Source of the DNA: JAKBCQ01 sp021807585
GTDB lineage: Bacteria > Planctomycetota > Planctomycetia > Isosphaerales > Isosphaeraceae
DNA: 5,187 nt
Assembly: GCA_027325115.1 (NCBI GenBank)
Contig: DAHWFG010000258.1
Location: 1-5,187 of the forward strand
Direction of reading: 5' to 3'
Part shown: positions 1 through 5,187 of the stretch, piece by piece
Position numbering within the stretch: the stretch's first letter is position 1
Layout of the letters: each line of letters starts with the position of its first letter
Program-made: the position numbers and the translations under genes
The notes under the pieces: generated by a model
Seen by the model: only the letters and a program-made list of their open reading frames with translations
Databases searched by the model: none
Told to the model about the DNA's origin: nothing

Positions 1-2404
1 GATCGGCGAGGGTCCGGCGGACCGCGTCGACGGTCGCGGGAGCGACCTGGATTGTTCGATTCGCCGCGAGAAGATCGAGGATTTCCGGCGGAATTTGCTT
101 CGCGGCGATCTCTTCCTTGAGTCGCACGTTCCGATCGTTCGCGGTTGCGATCGCTTTCCAATCGGAACGTTCGCCGTTCCAGAGGGGACCGAAAAGTCGA
201 GCGCCGGTCGGCGCCGCGCGTTCAATCATCTTTCTCCGTGGTTTTGATTCGACGATCGCTCGCGCCAGATCGATCCGATCGGCGATCGACCCCGGAAGAG
301 ATCCGCGACAAAGAGTTCTTAAGCGTGCAATCGTCGATCGATATGTTTTCGACAGGAATCGCCGCCAACGTGATTCGTAATATTTGAGATTTTCATATTC
401 TTGGTTGATGTCGGCGTCCCACGCATCGGGTTTGAGCGCGGCTTCGTGGCGAGCGCGATCGGCGGCGACCGCGACCCCGGTATCAATCAGTTTTTTGATG
501 CCATTGCGTTTAATTATCCAGAGGCTCGAACGAAGATCGAATCCGCGGAATTGATCGGCGCGGCCCGCGTATCGTTCCGCGGCGACGAGCGCGGCGGCTT
601 CGCGAGGGGATTTGGCGATCGGTAACGAAAGCGTTTCGGCAAGCGCGTTCGCCGCGGTTCGTACCGCGGCGAGAGTCGCCAGTCCGGCTCGCGCCAGTTG
701 AAGCGGCTTATCCATCTCGACGGGAGTGAGCGAGCTTTTCCGCGATCCCTGAAACGGATGATCGGCGAGCAAGCCCGCGTTTCGAATGCGATCGGCCAAT
801 GAACGTATCAGTTCATAACGCTTCTCAAATTCAACGCGGGTCCACGAGGCGATTGGGCCGGCGTCGACGATCGGCGGATCGGGATCGATCGCATTGAGAT
901 CGGCCTTGAGACGAACGACCGCGGCGCACGCGTCGCGGGGGGTGATTCCCGCCGGGGCGATCGGCGTGTTAATCGCCTCGCAATACGCGTTGAGCGTATC
1001 GCGGAGTTCGAGCCAGCGGTCGAATTTACCCTCGCGATCGAGCACTCGGGGCGCGTCGAGTTCGAGCGTCCGTTTGAGTTCGGCGATCACGTCCGATTTT
1101 TTCATTTTATGACTGTGGAGCTCGAGGCACGCCGCTCCCAATCCCGCGGCGTCGAGCCTGCGCTTCACCACCTCGAGCGCCGCCATCTTTTCGGCGACGA
1201 AAAGCACGCTTTTGCCGCGACCGATCGACTCGGCGATCAAATTCGTAATTGTTTGTGATTTGCCCGTGCCGGGAGGGCCTTGAATCACAAAATCACGCCC
1301 CATGCTCGCGTCCAAAACCGCGAGGGTTTGCGACGAATCGGCGTCGACGATCATCCGCAATCCGGCGACGGCGGAATTCTTATCAATCGATTCGTCATCG
1401 CCGATCGCGGGTTTCAATTGTTCAAATCCGTCGATCAGAAGCGCACGCATTAACGGATGTTCGCTCGGTTTCATCCCGTCGGGCCAGTTTTCCTCGGCGA
1501 GATCGCGGAACATCAGGAATTTGCCGAACGAGAAAAAGCCGATCGCAGCCGAATCGCGTTCGACCCCCCAACCCCGTTTGTCGGCGATCGCGGCGGTCAC
1601 CGAGTCGAGGTATTGCGCGGGATCGAAATCGGCCTCGTCGCCGCCGTTATCGCCGAACCTGGGAAGTTCGACGTTGAAATCGGCCTTCAGTTTCTCTGCC
1701 AGCGAGAGGTTGAACTCGGGATCGTCCCCCTCGTGACGCAAGCGAAATCGGTCTCGCGCGCTCGAACGATCGAGCGCGACGGGCAAGAGAATCAGCGGGG
1801 CTCGGCGCGGTTTGTCGTGATCGCTCGCGTCGGCCTCGCGCCACGTCAGCATACCTAAAACAAGAAATAACGTGTTCACTCCCTGCTCTTCTTGCGCGAG
1901 CCTGGCGAACAAGTAAACGTCGAGCAACTTCTTCTGGAGCGATTCGGCGGGAATGCTTGTTTGCAGCTTTAAGTCCTGGATCGACTCGACCGAGCGCGTG
2001 GTTTTTTTCTCGGCAAGCTCGCGATCACCCCCTGAATTCACCTCGTCGTCGAGCGCTACACAGGCTTCGGTTGATTCAACTTGTGGACGTTTCTCTCTGG
2101 AAGATTCGCCTTGAGGATGTTTCTCTTCGGAAGATTCTCCAACGGCGGGTCCGACTTGGGAGGATTTGTCTTGGGACGGTTCGCGCTCGAGAGGTGTGTC
2201 GTCGATCCGCGCCGGTTCGGCCGCGGGGATGAACGTCATCGCCTTGCGCGATTCGACGAGAATCTCATACAAATTGGACGTCGTTTCGCCGACGATTTCG
2301 ATCGTCTTGGCGCGTTTGATGTAATTGAGGAGCGGATTTCGCAGGCTCAAATCAAGCAGATCTTTCCGTTCCTTGTCCAGGCGCTCGCGGATCGCGTTCG
2401 ACAT
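1..2404 (-). CDS. DUF4011-family superfamily 1 helicase, N-terminal part (C-terminus outside window)
   Basis: This is a cytoplasmic ATP-dependent nucleic-acid helicase or translocase. I translated it by hand from the minus strand; it is open for 801 codons to the window edge with no frameshift seen. The DUF4011 domain spans about residues 5-330: it begins with KDLLDLSLRNPLLNY (residues 14-28), followed by EEQGVNTLFLVLGMLTW, RAPLILLPVALDR and FFSFGKFLMFRDL (residues 290-302). The ATPase core then starts with DADSSQ (354-359) and a perfect Walker A, GPPGTGKS (376-383, Lys382), then LFVAEKMAALEVVKRRL and CLELHSHK. A conserved-looking LFGPLWNGERSDW lies near the left edge. Family members are commonly 1,500-2,000 aa, so the Walker B/DExx and later helicase motifs, a Vsr-like or DUF559-like nuclease domain and DUF3320, where present, should lie to the left. 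Start: ATG at 2404 is chosen because the conserved LLDLSLRN motif normally lies about 15-20 residues from the N-terminus. An in-frame ATG at 2476 would add a Cys/Arg/Pro-rich tail without family likeness, and an in-frame stop lies at 2522-2524. A GGGAG lies 13 nt upstream, a weak ribosome site. Family assignment is strong; biological role is unproven. Confidence 0.93.
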   Translation of the reverse strand, partial: MSNAIRERLDKERKDLLDLSLRNPLLNYIKRAKTIEIVGETTSNLYEILVESRKAMTFIPAAEPARIDDTPLEREPSQDKSSQVGPAVGESSEEKHPQGESSREKRPQVESTEACVALDDEVNSGGDRELAEKKTTRSVESIQDLKLQTSIPAESLQKKLLDVYLFARLAQEEQGVNTLFLVLGMLTWREADASDHDKPRRAPLILLPVALDRSSARDRFRLRHEGDDPEFNLSLAEKLKADFNVELPRFGDNGGDEADFDPAQYLDSVTAAIADKRGWGVERDSAAIGFFSFGKFLMFRDLAEENWPDGMKPSEHPLMRALLIDGFEQLKPAIGDDESIDKNSAVAGLRMIVDADSSQTLAVLDASMGRDFVIQGPPGTGKSQTITNLIAESIGRGKSVLFVAEKMAALEVVKRRLDAAGLGAACLELHSHKMKKSDVIAELKRTLELDAPRVLDREGKFDRWLELRDTLNAYCEAINTPIAPAGITPRDACAAVVRLKADLNAIDPDPPIVDAGPIASWTRVEFEKRYELIRSLADRIRNAGLLADHPFQGSRKSSLTPVEMDKPLQLARAGLATLAAVRTAANALAETLSLPIAKSPREAAALVAAERYAGRADQFRGFDLRSSLWIIKRNGIKKLIDTGVAVAADRARHEAALKPDAWDADINQEYENLKYYESRWRRFLSKTYRSTIARLRTLCRGSLPGSIADRIDLARAIVESKPRRKMIERAAPTGARLFGPLWNGERSDWKAIATANDRNVRLKEEIAAKQIPPEILDLLAANRTIQVAPATVDAVRRTLAD
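2066..2200 (-). repeat. 15-bp-periodic degenerate minisatellite inside the helicase gene
   Basis: Nine consecutive 15-bp units occupy this stretch. Read on the plus strand they approximate TTCGGAAGATTCTCC; examples are 2096-2110, 2126-2140, 2156-2170 and 2171-2185. A higher-order 30-bp period is clearest between 2081-2110 and 2111-2140, which match at 25 of 30 positions. The unit at 2141-2155 is the most diverged. In the helicase protein they encode residues 69-113, a chain of hydrophilic pentapeptides (REPSQ, DKSSQ, GESSE, EKHPQ, GESSR, EKRPQ, VESTE). This is probably a disordered spacer in a part of the DUF4011 domain that is naturally variable between homologues. Because the unit is a multiple of three, gain or loss of copies would keep the frame. 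Confidence 0.7.
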
Positions 2405-2523
2405 CGTCGTCCGTCGTCTCCCAGGGGCTCGTGGATCGCGACAAGGCGGAAAATGCGCCGCGCGACACGCGATCATCGCCGCGCATCCGACCGCGTTCAA
2501 GTCGGCCCGCGATCCAATCGATC

Positions 2524-2542
2524 AAACTTGACTAACAAGTTT
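2524..2542. promoter_or_regulatory. Inverted repeat AAACTTG-N5-CAAGTTT downstream of the helicase promoter
   Basis: A perfect 7-bp inverted repeat with a 5-nt spacer (ACTAA on the plus strand) sits at about +7 to +25 of the predicted helicase transcript, where a bound repressor would block promoter clearance. On the plus strand the right arm runs into two further T residues (2543-2544), but a stem with two G:C pairs is too weak for a confident intrinsic terminator. Operator or leader hairpin are both possible. Confidence 0.4.
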
Positions 2543-2550
2543 TTAACTGT

Positions 2551-2570
2551 AGATATAATATATTAAATCT
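2551..2570. promoter_or_regulatory. 20-bp near-perfect palindrome over the -10 box (operator-like)
   Basis: The palindrome has a core TAATATATTA (2556-2565, perfectly symmetric) flanked by AGAT (2551-2554) and ATCT (2567-2570), which are also symmetric. Only the pair 2555/2566 breaks the symmetry, so 18 of 20 positions are palindromic. It covers the whole minus-strand -10 box and also creates a TATAAT on the plus strand (2554-2559). It could be a binding site for a dimeric repressor, a symmetric bidirectional -10, or both. No regulator gene lies in the window to assign it to. Confidence 0.45.
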
Positions 2571-2583
2571 TATTCATTGTAAA
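2555..2583 (-). promoter_or_regulatory. Predicted sigma-70-like promoter of the helicase gene
   Basis: On the minus strand a -35 element TTTACA (2583-2578) is followed by a 17-nt spacer and a -10 element TATTAT (2560-2555). That is 5/6 matches to each consensus hexamer at optimal spacing. The predicted start of transcription is near 2548, giving a leader of about 144 nt before the ATG at 2404. The match is seen directly; its activity is inferred, and AT-rich islands in GC-rich DNA give some chance matches. Confidence 0.6.
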
Positions 2584-2759
2584 GCCGGGTCGGACTCGGA
2601 ATGGGAATCGGCGAGCGATCCGATCGGTTCGCGTCGCCGAATCTTCATTTGGCTGCGATTGGGCGGCGATTCGGTTCGACCGCTAGATACGTCGTGTGCG
2701 CCGTCTCGCACGCCCCGACGGCGATTCGCCGGGCTCTTCCTTCGCGTTCTCGCTCGCAT

Positions 2760-2765
2760 TATGAT
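2760..2765 (+). promoter_or_regulatory. Candidate -10 box for the esterase/ThuA transcript
   Basis: TATGAT matches the -10 consensus at 5 of 6 positions and lies about 77 nt before the GTG start. The -35 region at 17-nt spacing (TTCCTT, 2737-2742) is poor, so the site would need an activator or another sigma factor, or may be chance. A TATAAT at 2554-2559 with TTGACT at 2528-2533 is a rival, but its 20-nt spacer is long and the leader would be about 280 nt. Confidence 0.25.
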
Positions 2766-2827
2766 CGCTCGCAGGTTCGTCGGGTCGGCGGACCGCTCGC
2801 CTCTTGATCGTTCCCCAGGGCTGTTCC

Positions 2828-2833
2828 GAGGAG
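2828..2833 (+). promoter_or_regulatory. Shine-Dalgarno that fixes the GTG start of the esterase
   Basis: GAGGAG lies 8 nt before the GTG at 2842-2844, the best ribosome site in this frame. The longer in-frame starts at 2659 and at ATG 2761 have no comparable site. Choosing the GTG also puts a signal peptide exactly at the N-terminus. Confidence 0.75.
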
Positions 2834-2841
2834 TACCCGCC

Positions 2842-4341
2842 GTGAATCGCAGCCGTTCCAGGAATGCCGTCACGCCGTTCCGGATCTTCGCCTTGTCGTC
2901 CTTGATCTGCGCCGCTTGGGGCTCGACGGCGCCCGCTCGCCAAGACAAAGCGGGCGAAGCCGACCGAAAACCGGTTTTGCGCGCCCCCACGCCGAATCGC
3001 GTTTATCAGCGCGATCAAGCCGGTTTCGGCGAAATCAAACTCGATCTCGCCGGCAAAGAAAAATACAAGAATATTCAGGTCACGGTCATGGGGGGCGAAG
3101 GTTTTGAAACCGTCGTTCAAGAATCCGAATTCGGCGACGGCGTGTTGCGAGGGATTCCGACCGGAGGCCCTTATTTGATCAACATTCGGACCGATGATGA
3201 TTCGGTTGAAGTCGATCCGATTTATGTCGGCGACGTTTGGATCCTCGCGGGTCAATCAAATATGGAGGGAGTGGCGGATTTAATCGACGTCACTTCGCCG
3301 AATCCCAAAGTGATGTTGTTGGGTATGGACGGCAAGTGGGACGAGGCCAAAGAGCCGCTTCATTGGCTTGTCGATTCACCCGATCCGGTGCATTCGGGAG
3401 ATCCCGCGAACCGCGCCGAGCGTTCCAAAAGAATGCACGCGAATCGCCGCAAGGGAGCGGGGTTGGGGTTGCCGTTCGGCGTCGCGATGACCGAGGCGCT
3501 CGGCGTGCCGATCGGCCTGGTCGCGTGCGCCCATGGCGGAACAAGCATGGAACAATGGAGCCCGGCGAAAAAAGGGGACGAAGGAAAGAGCCTTTACGGA
3601 TCGATGTTGCGGCAATTCGAGCTCGCCGGAGGTAAAGCTCGCGGAGTTCTCTGGTATCAGGGCGAGAGCGACGCCAACCCGAACGCGGCCCCAAAATATG
3701 CGAAAGTGATGGAGGAATTCATCGCCGCGGTTCGGAGCGATTTCCACGACCCCGACCTGCCGTTTTACCTGGTGCAGATCGGCCGGGTGGTTCGCGGCGG
3801 CGATCCCAAAGATTGGAACATGGTGCAAGACGCCGAGCGGCTGATTCCCGAGAAGATCGCGCACACCGCGGTCGCCTCGGTGATCGACCTTGAACTCGAC
3901 GACGGCATCCACGTGGGGACTCACGGTCACAAACGGTTGGGAAAGCGACTGGCGAATTTGGCGCTCCGCAATCTGTTCGGCCACGTCGGGGCGACGACGC
4001 CGACGTTCGAGTCGGTGTCGCGCGGGGCTCACAACCATCTGATCGTCAAATTCCGTGATGTGAATTTCTCACAGGAAGATACGCGTTTGCGGGGCTTGCA
4101 GCCGACGCGTCATATCGCGGGTTTCTCGTTGCGCAAGGCCGACGGGAGCGAGATTCCGCTCATTTTCGACGCCTCGGTCGGCCCCGCTCCCGATACCGTC
4201 GTTCTCAAGCTCAACGGCAAGCTTCCCGAAGGGGCGTTCCTCTGGTACGGCTGGGGTTTCGACCCGTTTTGCAACCTCGTCGACGCATGGGACGCCGCCG
4301 TCCCCGTCTTCGGCCCGATCGCCCTCGACCCCGCCAAGTGA
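2842..4341 (+). CDS. Secreted SASA-family carbohydrate acetylesterase (sialate O-acetylesterase-like)
   Basis: This 499-aa exported esterase probably removes O-acetyl groups from sugars or polysaccharides outside the cytoplasm. From the GTG start the N-terminus has a basic region, a hydrophobic core (about residues 11-28, ending LICAAWG) and a STAPA-RQ cleavage region near residue 34. Residues about 45-130 form a beta-rich domain leading into GDVWILAGQSNMEG, which holds the nucleophile Ser139. Further family blocks are AHGGTSMEQW (His231-Gly-Gly), LWYQGESDA (Gln273-Gly-Glu275-Ser) and DDGIHVGTHGHKRLG, whose Asp354-x-x-His357 completes the expected catalytic set. Residues about 380-499 form a C-terminal beta-type extension. 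The length fits full-length planctomycete members. The SASA domain is shared by sialate O-acetylesterases and CE6-type acetyl-xylan esterases, so the true substrate cannot be read from sequence; plant or algal acetylated polysaccharide is at least as likely as sialic acid. The next gene follows after 65 nt on the same strand with no visible terminator. The frame stays open upstream to 2659, but that part has no signal peptide at its N-terminus and an Arg-rich composition, so I exclude it. Confidence 0.9.
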   Translation: MNRSRSRNAVTPFRIFALSSLICAAWGSTAPARQDKAGEADRKPVLRAPTPNRVYQRDQAGFGEIKLDLAGKEKYKNIQVTVMGGEGFETVVQESEFGDGVLRGIPTGGPYLINIRTDDDSVEVDPIYVGDVWILAGQSNMEGVADLIDVTSPNPKVMLLGMDGKWDEAKEPLHWLVDSPDPVHSGDPANRAERSKRMHANRRKGAGLGLPFGVAMTEALGVPIGLVACAHGGTSMEQWSPAKKGDEGKSLYGSMLRQFELAGGKARGVLWYQGESDANPNAAPKYAKVMEEFIAAVRSDFHDPDLPFYLVQIGRVVRGGDPKDWNMVQDAERLIPEKIAHTAVASVIDLELDDGIHVGTHGHKRLGKRLANLALRNLFGHVGATTPTFESVSRGAHNHLIVKFRDVNFSQEDTRLRGLQPTRHIAGFSLRKADGSEIPLIFDASVGPAPDTVVLKLNGKLPEGAFLWYGWGFDPFCNLVDAWDAAVPVFGPIALDPAK

Positions 4342-4406
4342 TATAAACGTCCGAACGATATCGATGAATGAAGATACCAAGGCGTTCTGTTCCAGGAGAT
4401 TCACTC
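4342..4406 (+). other. Short spacer between esterase and ThuA genes
   Basis: This 65-nt spacer has no stable hairpin plus U-run and no good -35/-10 pair. It does contain the ThuA ribosome site. The arrangement favours a single transcript for the two secreted proteins. Confidence 0.5.
4394..4399 (+). promoter_or_regulatory. Shine-Dalgarno of the ThuA-domain gene
   Basis: AGGAGA lies 7 nt before the ATG at 4407. It supports that start over the ATG at 4364, which is in a different frame and gives an Arg-rich shadow peptide. Confidence 0.7.
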
Positions 4407-5187
4407 ATGAAACGATACTTCACGGTCCCGGCGATGATCGCGGTTTTCGCGACCGTCGCCGCGGTTTCACATTTCGCCGTCGCGGCGGACGCTCCGATCA
4501 AGCTGTTGATCATCACCGGGGATCACGGCCACGACTGGAAAACGACGACCAAGCTGTTGAAAGCTTTCATCGGCGAGCGAACCAAGGGGAAGATCGCGGT
4601 CGACGTCACCGAGTCTCCGTCAAAGGATCTGACCGCGGAGAATTTGGCGAAGTACGACGTGTTGCTGCTCAATTATAAAGATACGGCCAAAGGGTCGGCC
4701 GAATCGCGCTGGTCGGACCAGAACAAGAAAGCCTTCGTCGACGCGATCAAAGGAGGAAAAGGGCTCGTCGTCTATCATCATGCGTCGAGCGCGTTCATCA
4801 AGCCGAATTGGGAGGAATTCGAGACGATCGTCGGCGGTTGGCGAGCGCAAGGGTTTCACGGGCCGAAGCACGACTTCACGGTGAAGAAGACCGAGGCGAA
4901 GCATCCGATCTCGGACGGGATGCCGAATTCGTTTGCACATACAACCGACGAATTATATCAGAATTCGTTGCTCCCTCCGGGTTCGATCGTGCTTGCGACG
5001 GCGTTTTCGGATCCGAAAAAGCCGCGGGGAACGGGAAAGGACGAGCCCGTGATCTGGGTGAGCGAGTACGGCAAAGGACGCGTGTATGAGAACGTTCTCG
5101 GTCACGACGAAACCGCGATCGGCGACGCCGAATTCCAGCGATTCATGGTGCGAGGAATCGTCTGGGCCGCCGGGGGAGACGTTTCCA
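4407..5187 (+). CDS. Secreted ThuA-domain protein (class I glutamine amidotransferase-like fold), 3' end cut
   Basis: The first 260 codons are present and open to the window edge. Residues 1-27 form a signal peptide (MKRYF, a hydrophobic core, then AVA before Ala-Asp), so the protein is exported. The mature part is a ThuA-like domain: IKLLIITGDHGHDW (residues 31-44), YDVLLLNYKD (83-92), GLVVYHHASSAF (119-130, with the His124-His125 pair), GGWRAQGFHGPKHDF, KHPISDGMP, VIWVSEYGKGRVYENVLGHDE and FQRFMVRGIVWAAGG. The last block normally closes the ThuA domain, so only a short C-terminus is probably missing. ThuA was named for trehalose and related disaccharide utilization in rhizobia. In planctomycetes such proteins are abundant, often exported and found beside sugar hydrolases and oxidoreductases, but their reaction is not settled. 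No catalytic Cys of a classical glutamine amidotransferase is seen: the stretch read here has none, so amidotransferase activity is unlikely. It is probably co-transcribed with the upstream esterase. Confidence 0.88.
   Translation, partial: MKRYFTVPAMIAVFATVAAVSHFAVAADAPIKLLIITGDHGHDWKTTTKLLKAFIGERTKGKIAVDVTESPSKDLTAENLAKYDVLLLNYKDTAKGSAESRWSDQNKKAFVDAIKGGKGLVVYHHASSAFIKPNWEEFETIVGGWRAQGFHGPKHDFTVKKTEAKHPISDGMPNSFAHTTDELYQNSLLPPGSIVLATAFSDPKKPRGTGKDEPVIWVSEYGKGRVYENVLGHDETAIGDAEFQRFMVRGIVWAAGGDVS

Larger units (their letters stand above)
2405..2841. other. Divergent intergenic region, 437 nt, no gene seen
   Basis: This region lies between the helicase start (leftward) and the esterase start (rightward). 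It has three parts: a GC-rich stretch at 2405-2523 that would be the helicase 5' leader, an AT-rich island at about 2524-2583 carrying promoter and operator-like dyads, and a GC-rich stretch at 2585-2841 upstream of the esterase. Open frames here (for example plus 2601-2807 and minus 2574-2990) are Arg/Ser-rich, lack ribosome sites and resemble no family, so I treat them as chance. No tRNA-like fold or convincing intrinsic terminator was seen. A small CGGCG-ATT-CGCCG hairpin at 2719-2731 has no U-tract. Confidence 0.7.

Noticed and set aside
1249..1858. Overlapping plus-strand open frames (1249-1677, 1302-1736, 1457-1858) opposite the helicase
   Set aside because: They are antisense to the DUF4011/Walker A coding region, Arg/Ser-rich and mutually overlapping, with no domain resemblance.
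2405..2476. Upstream in-frame ATG at 2476 as the helicase start
   Set aside because: The added 24 residues (Cys/Arg/Pro-rich) do not resemble family N-termini, and no better ribosome site precedes it.
2081..2566. Plus-strand frame with a pentapeptide-like Leu/Phe/Gly/Arg repeat at its N-terminus
   Set aside because: The repeat is the antisense reading of the helicase minisatellite. It does not match the A(D/N)LxX pattern of true pentapeptide proteins, and the rest of the frame is Arg-rich.
2719..2731. CGGCG-ATT-CGCCG hairpin as a terminator
   Set aside because: The stem is only 5 bp with a 3-nt loop and no T-run follows on either strand; it is probably chance in GC-rich DNA.
2659..2841. 61-codon N-terminal extension of the esterase frame
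   Set aside because: It has no ribosome site at its start and an Arg-rich composition, and it would bury the signal peptide. The GTG at 2842 has GAGGAG 8 nt upstream.
3376..4038. 220-codon minus-strand open frame opposite the esterase
   Set aside because: It lies wholly antisense to a gene with complete catalytic motifs and has no family likeness; such shadows are common at this codon bias. The frames at minus 2683-3255 and 3290-3694 are rejected for the same reason.
4364..4678. Plus-strand frame overlapping the ThuA start
   Set aside because: It is out of frame with the ThuA coding sequence, Arg/Asp-rich, and has no ribosome site.

Overview
The window looks like chromosomal DNA of a GC-rich bacterium, most likely a planctomycete. 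This is an inference. It rests on a secreted sialate-O-acetylesterase-type protein followed by a secreted ThuA-domain protein, a pairing typical of planctomycete carbohydrate-degradation gene sets, on use of a GTG start, and on GATC-rich codon usage. No rRNA, tRNA, CRISPR array or transposase was seen.

Layout. Positions 1-2404 on the minus strand hold the first 801 codons of a very large DUF4011-type superfamily 1 helicase. The gene runs off the left edge of the window, so its C-terminal helicase motifs and any nuclease domain are not visible. Its N-terminal domain contains a hydrophilic linker encoded by a 15-bp-periodic minisatellite (2066-2200). Positions 2405-2841 are a non-coding divergent intergenic region. 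It includes a sharply AT-rich island (about 2524-2583) with a good minus-strand sigma-70-like promoter, a near-perfect 20-bp palindrome over the -10 box, and a second 7-bp inverted repeat just downstream of the predicted transcription start. Positions 2842-4341 on the plus strand encode a secreted SASA-family carbohydrate esterase of 499 aa, with a GTG start and a strong Shine-Dalgarno. After 65 nt without a visible terminator comes a secreted ThuA-domain protein (4407 to beyond 5187), cut by the right edge only a little before its expected end.

How the genes relate. The esterase and the ThuA protein are probably co-transcribed and both exported, which suggests extracytoplasmic polysaccharide or glycoside catabolism: de-acetylation by the first, and an unassigned sugar-related step by the second. 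The divergent helicase is a cytoplasmic nucleic-acid enzyme of a family that includes anti-phage members. It has its own promoter with operator-like dyads and is probably functionally separate from the plus-strand pair. The best lead for something undescribed is this helicase and the way its promoter is controlled. The carbohydrate genes look ordinary.
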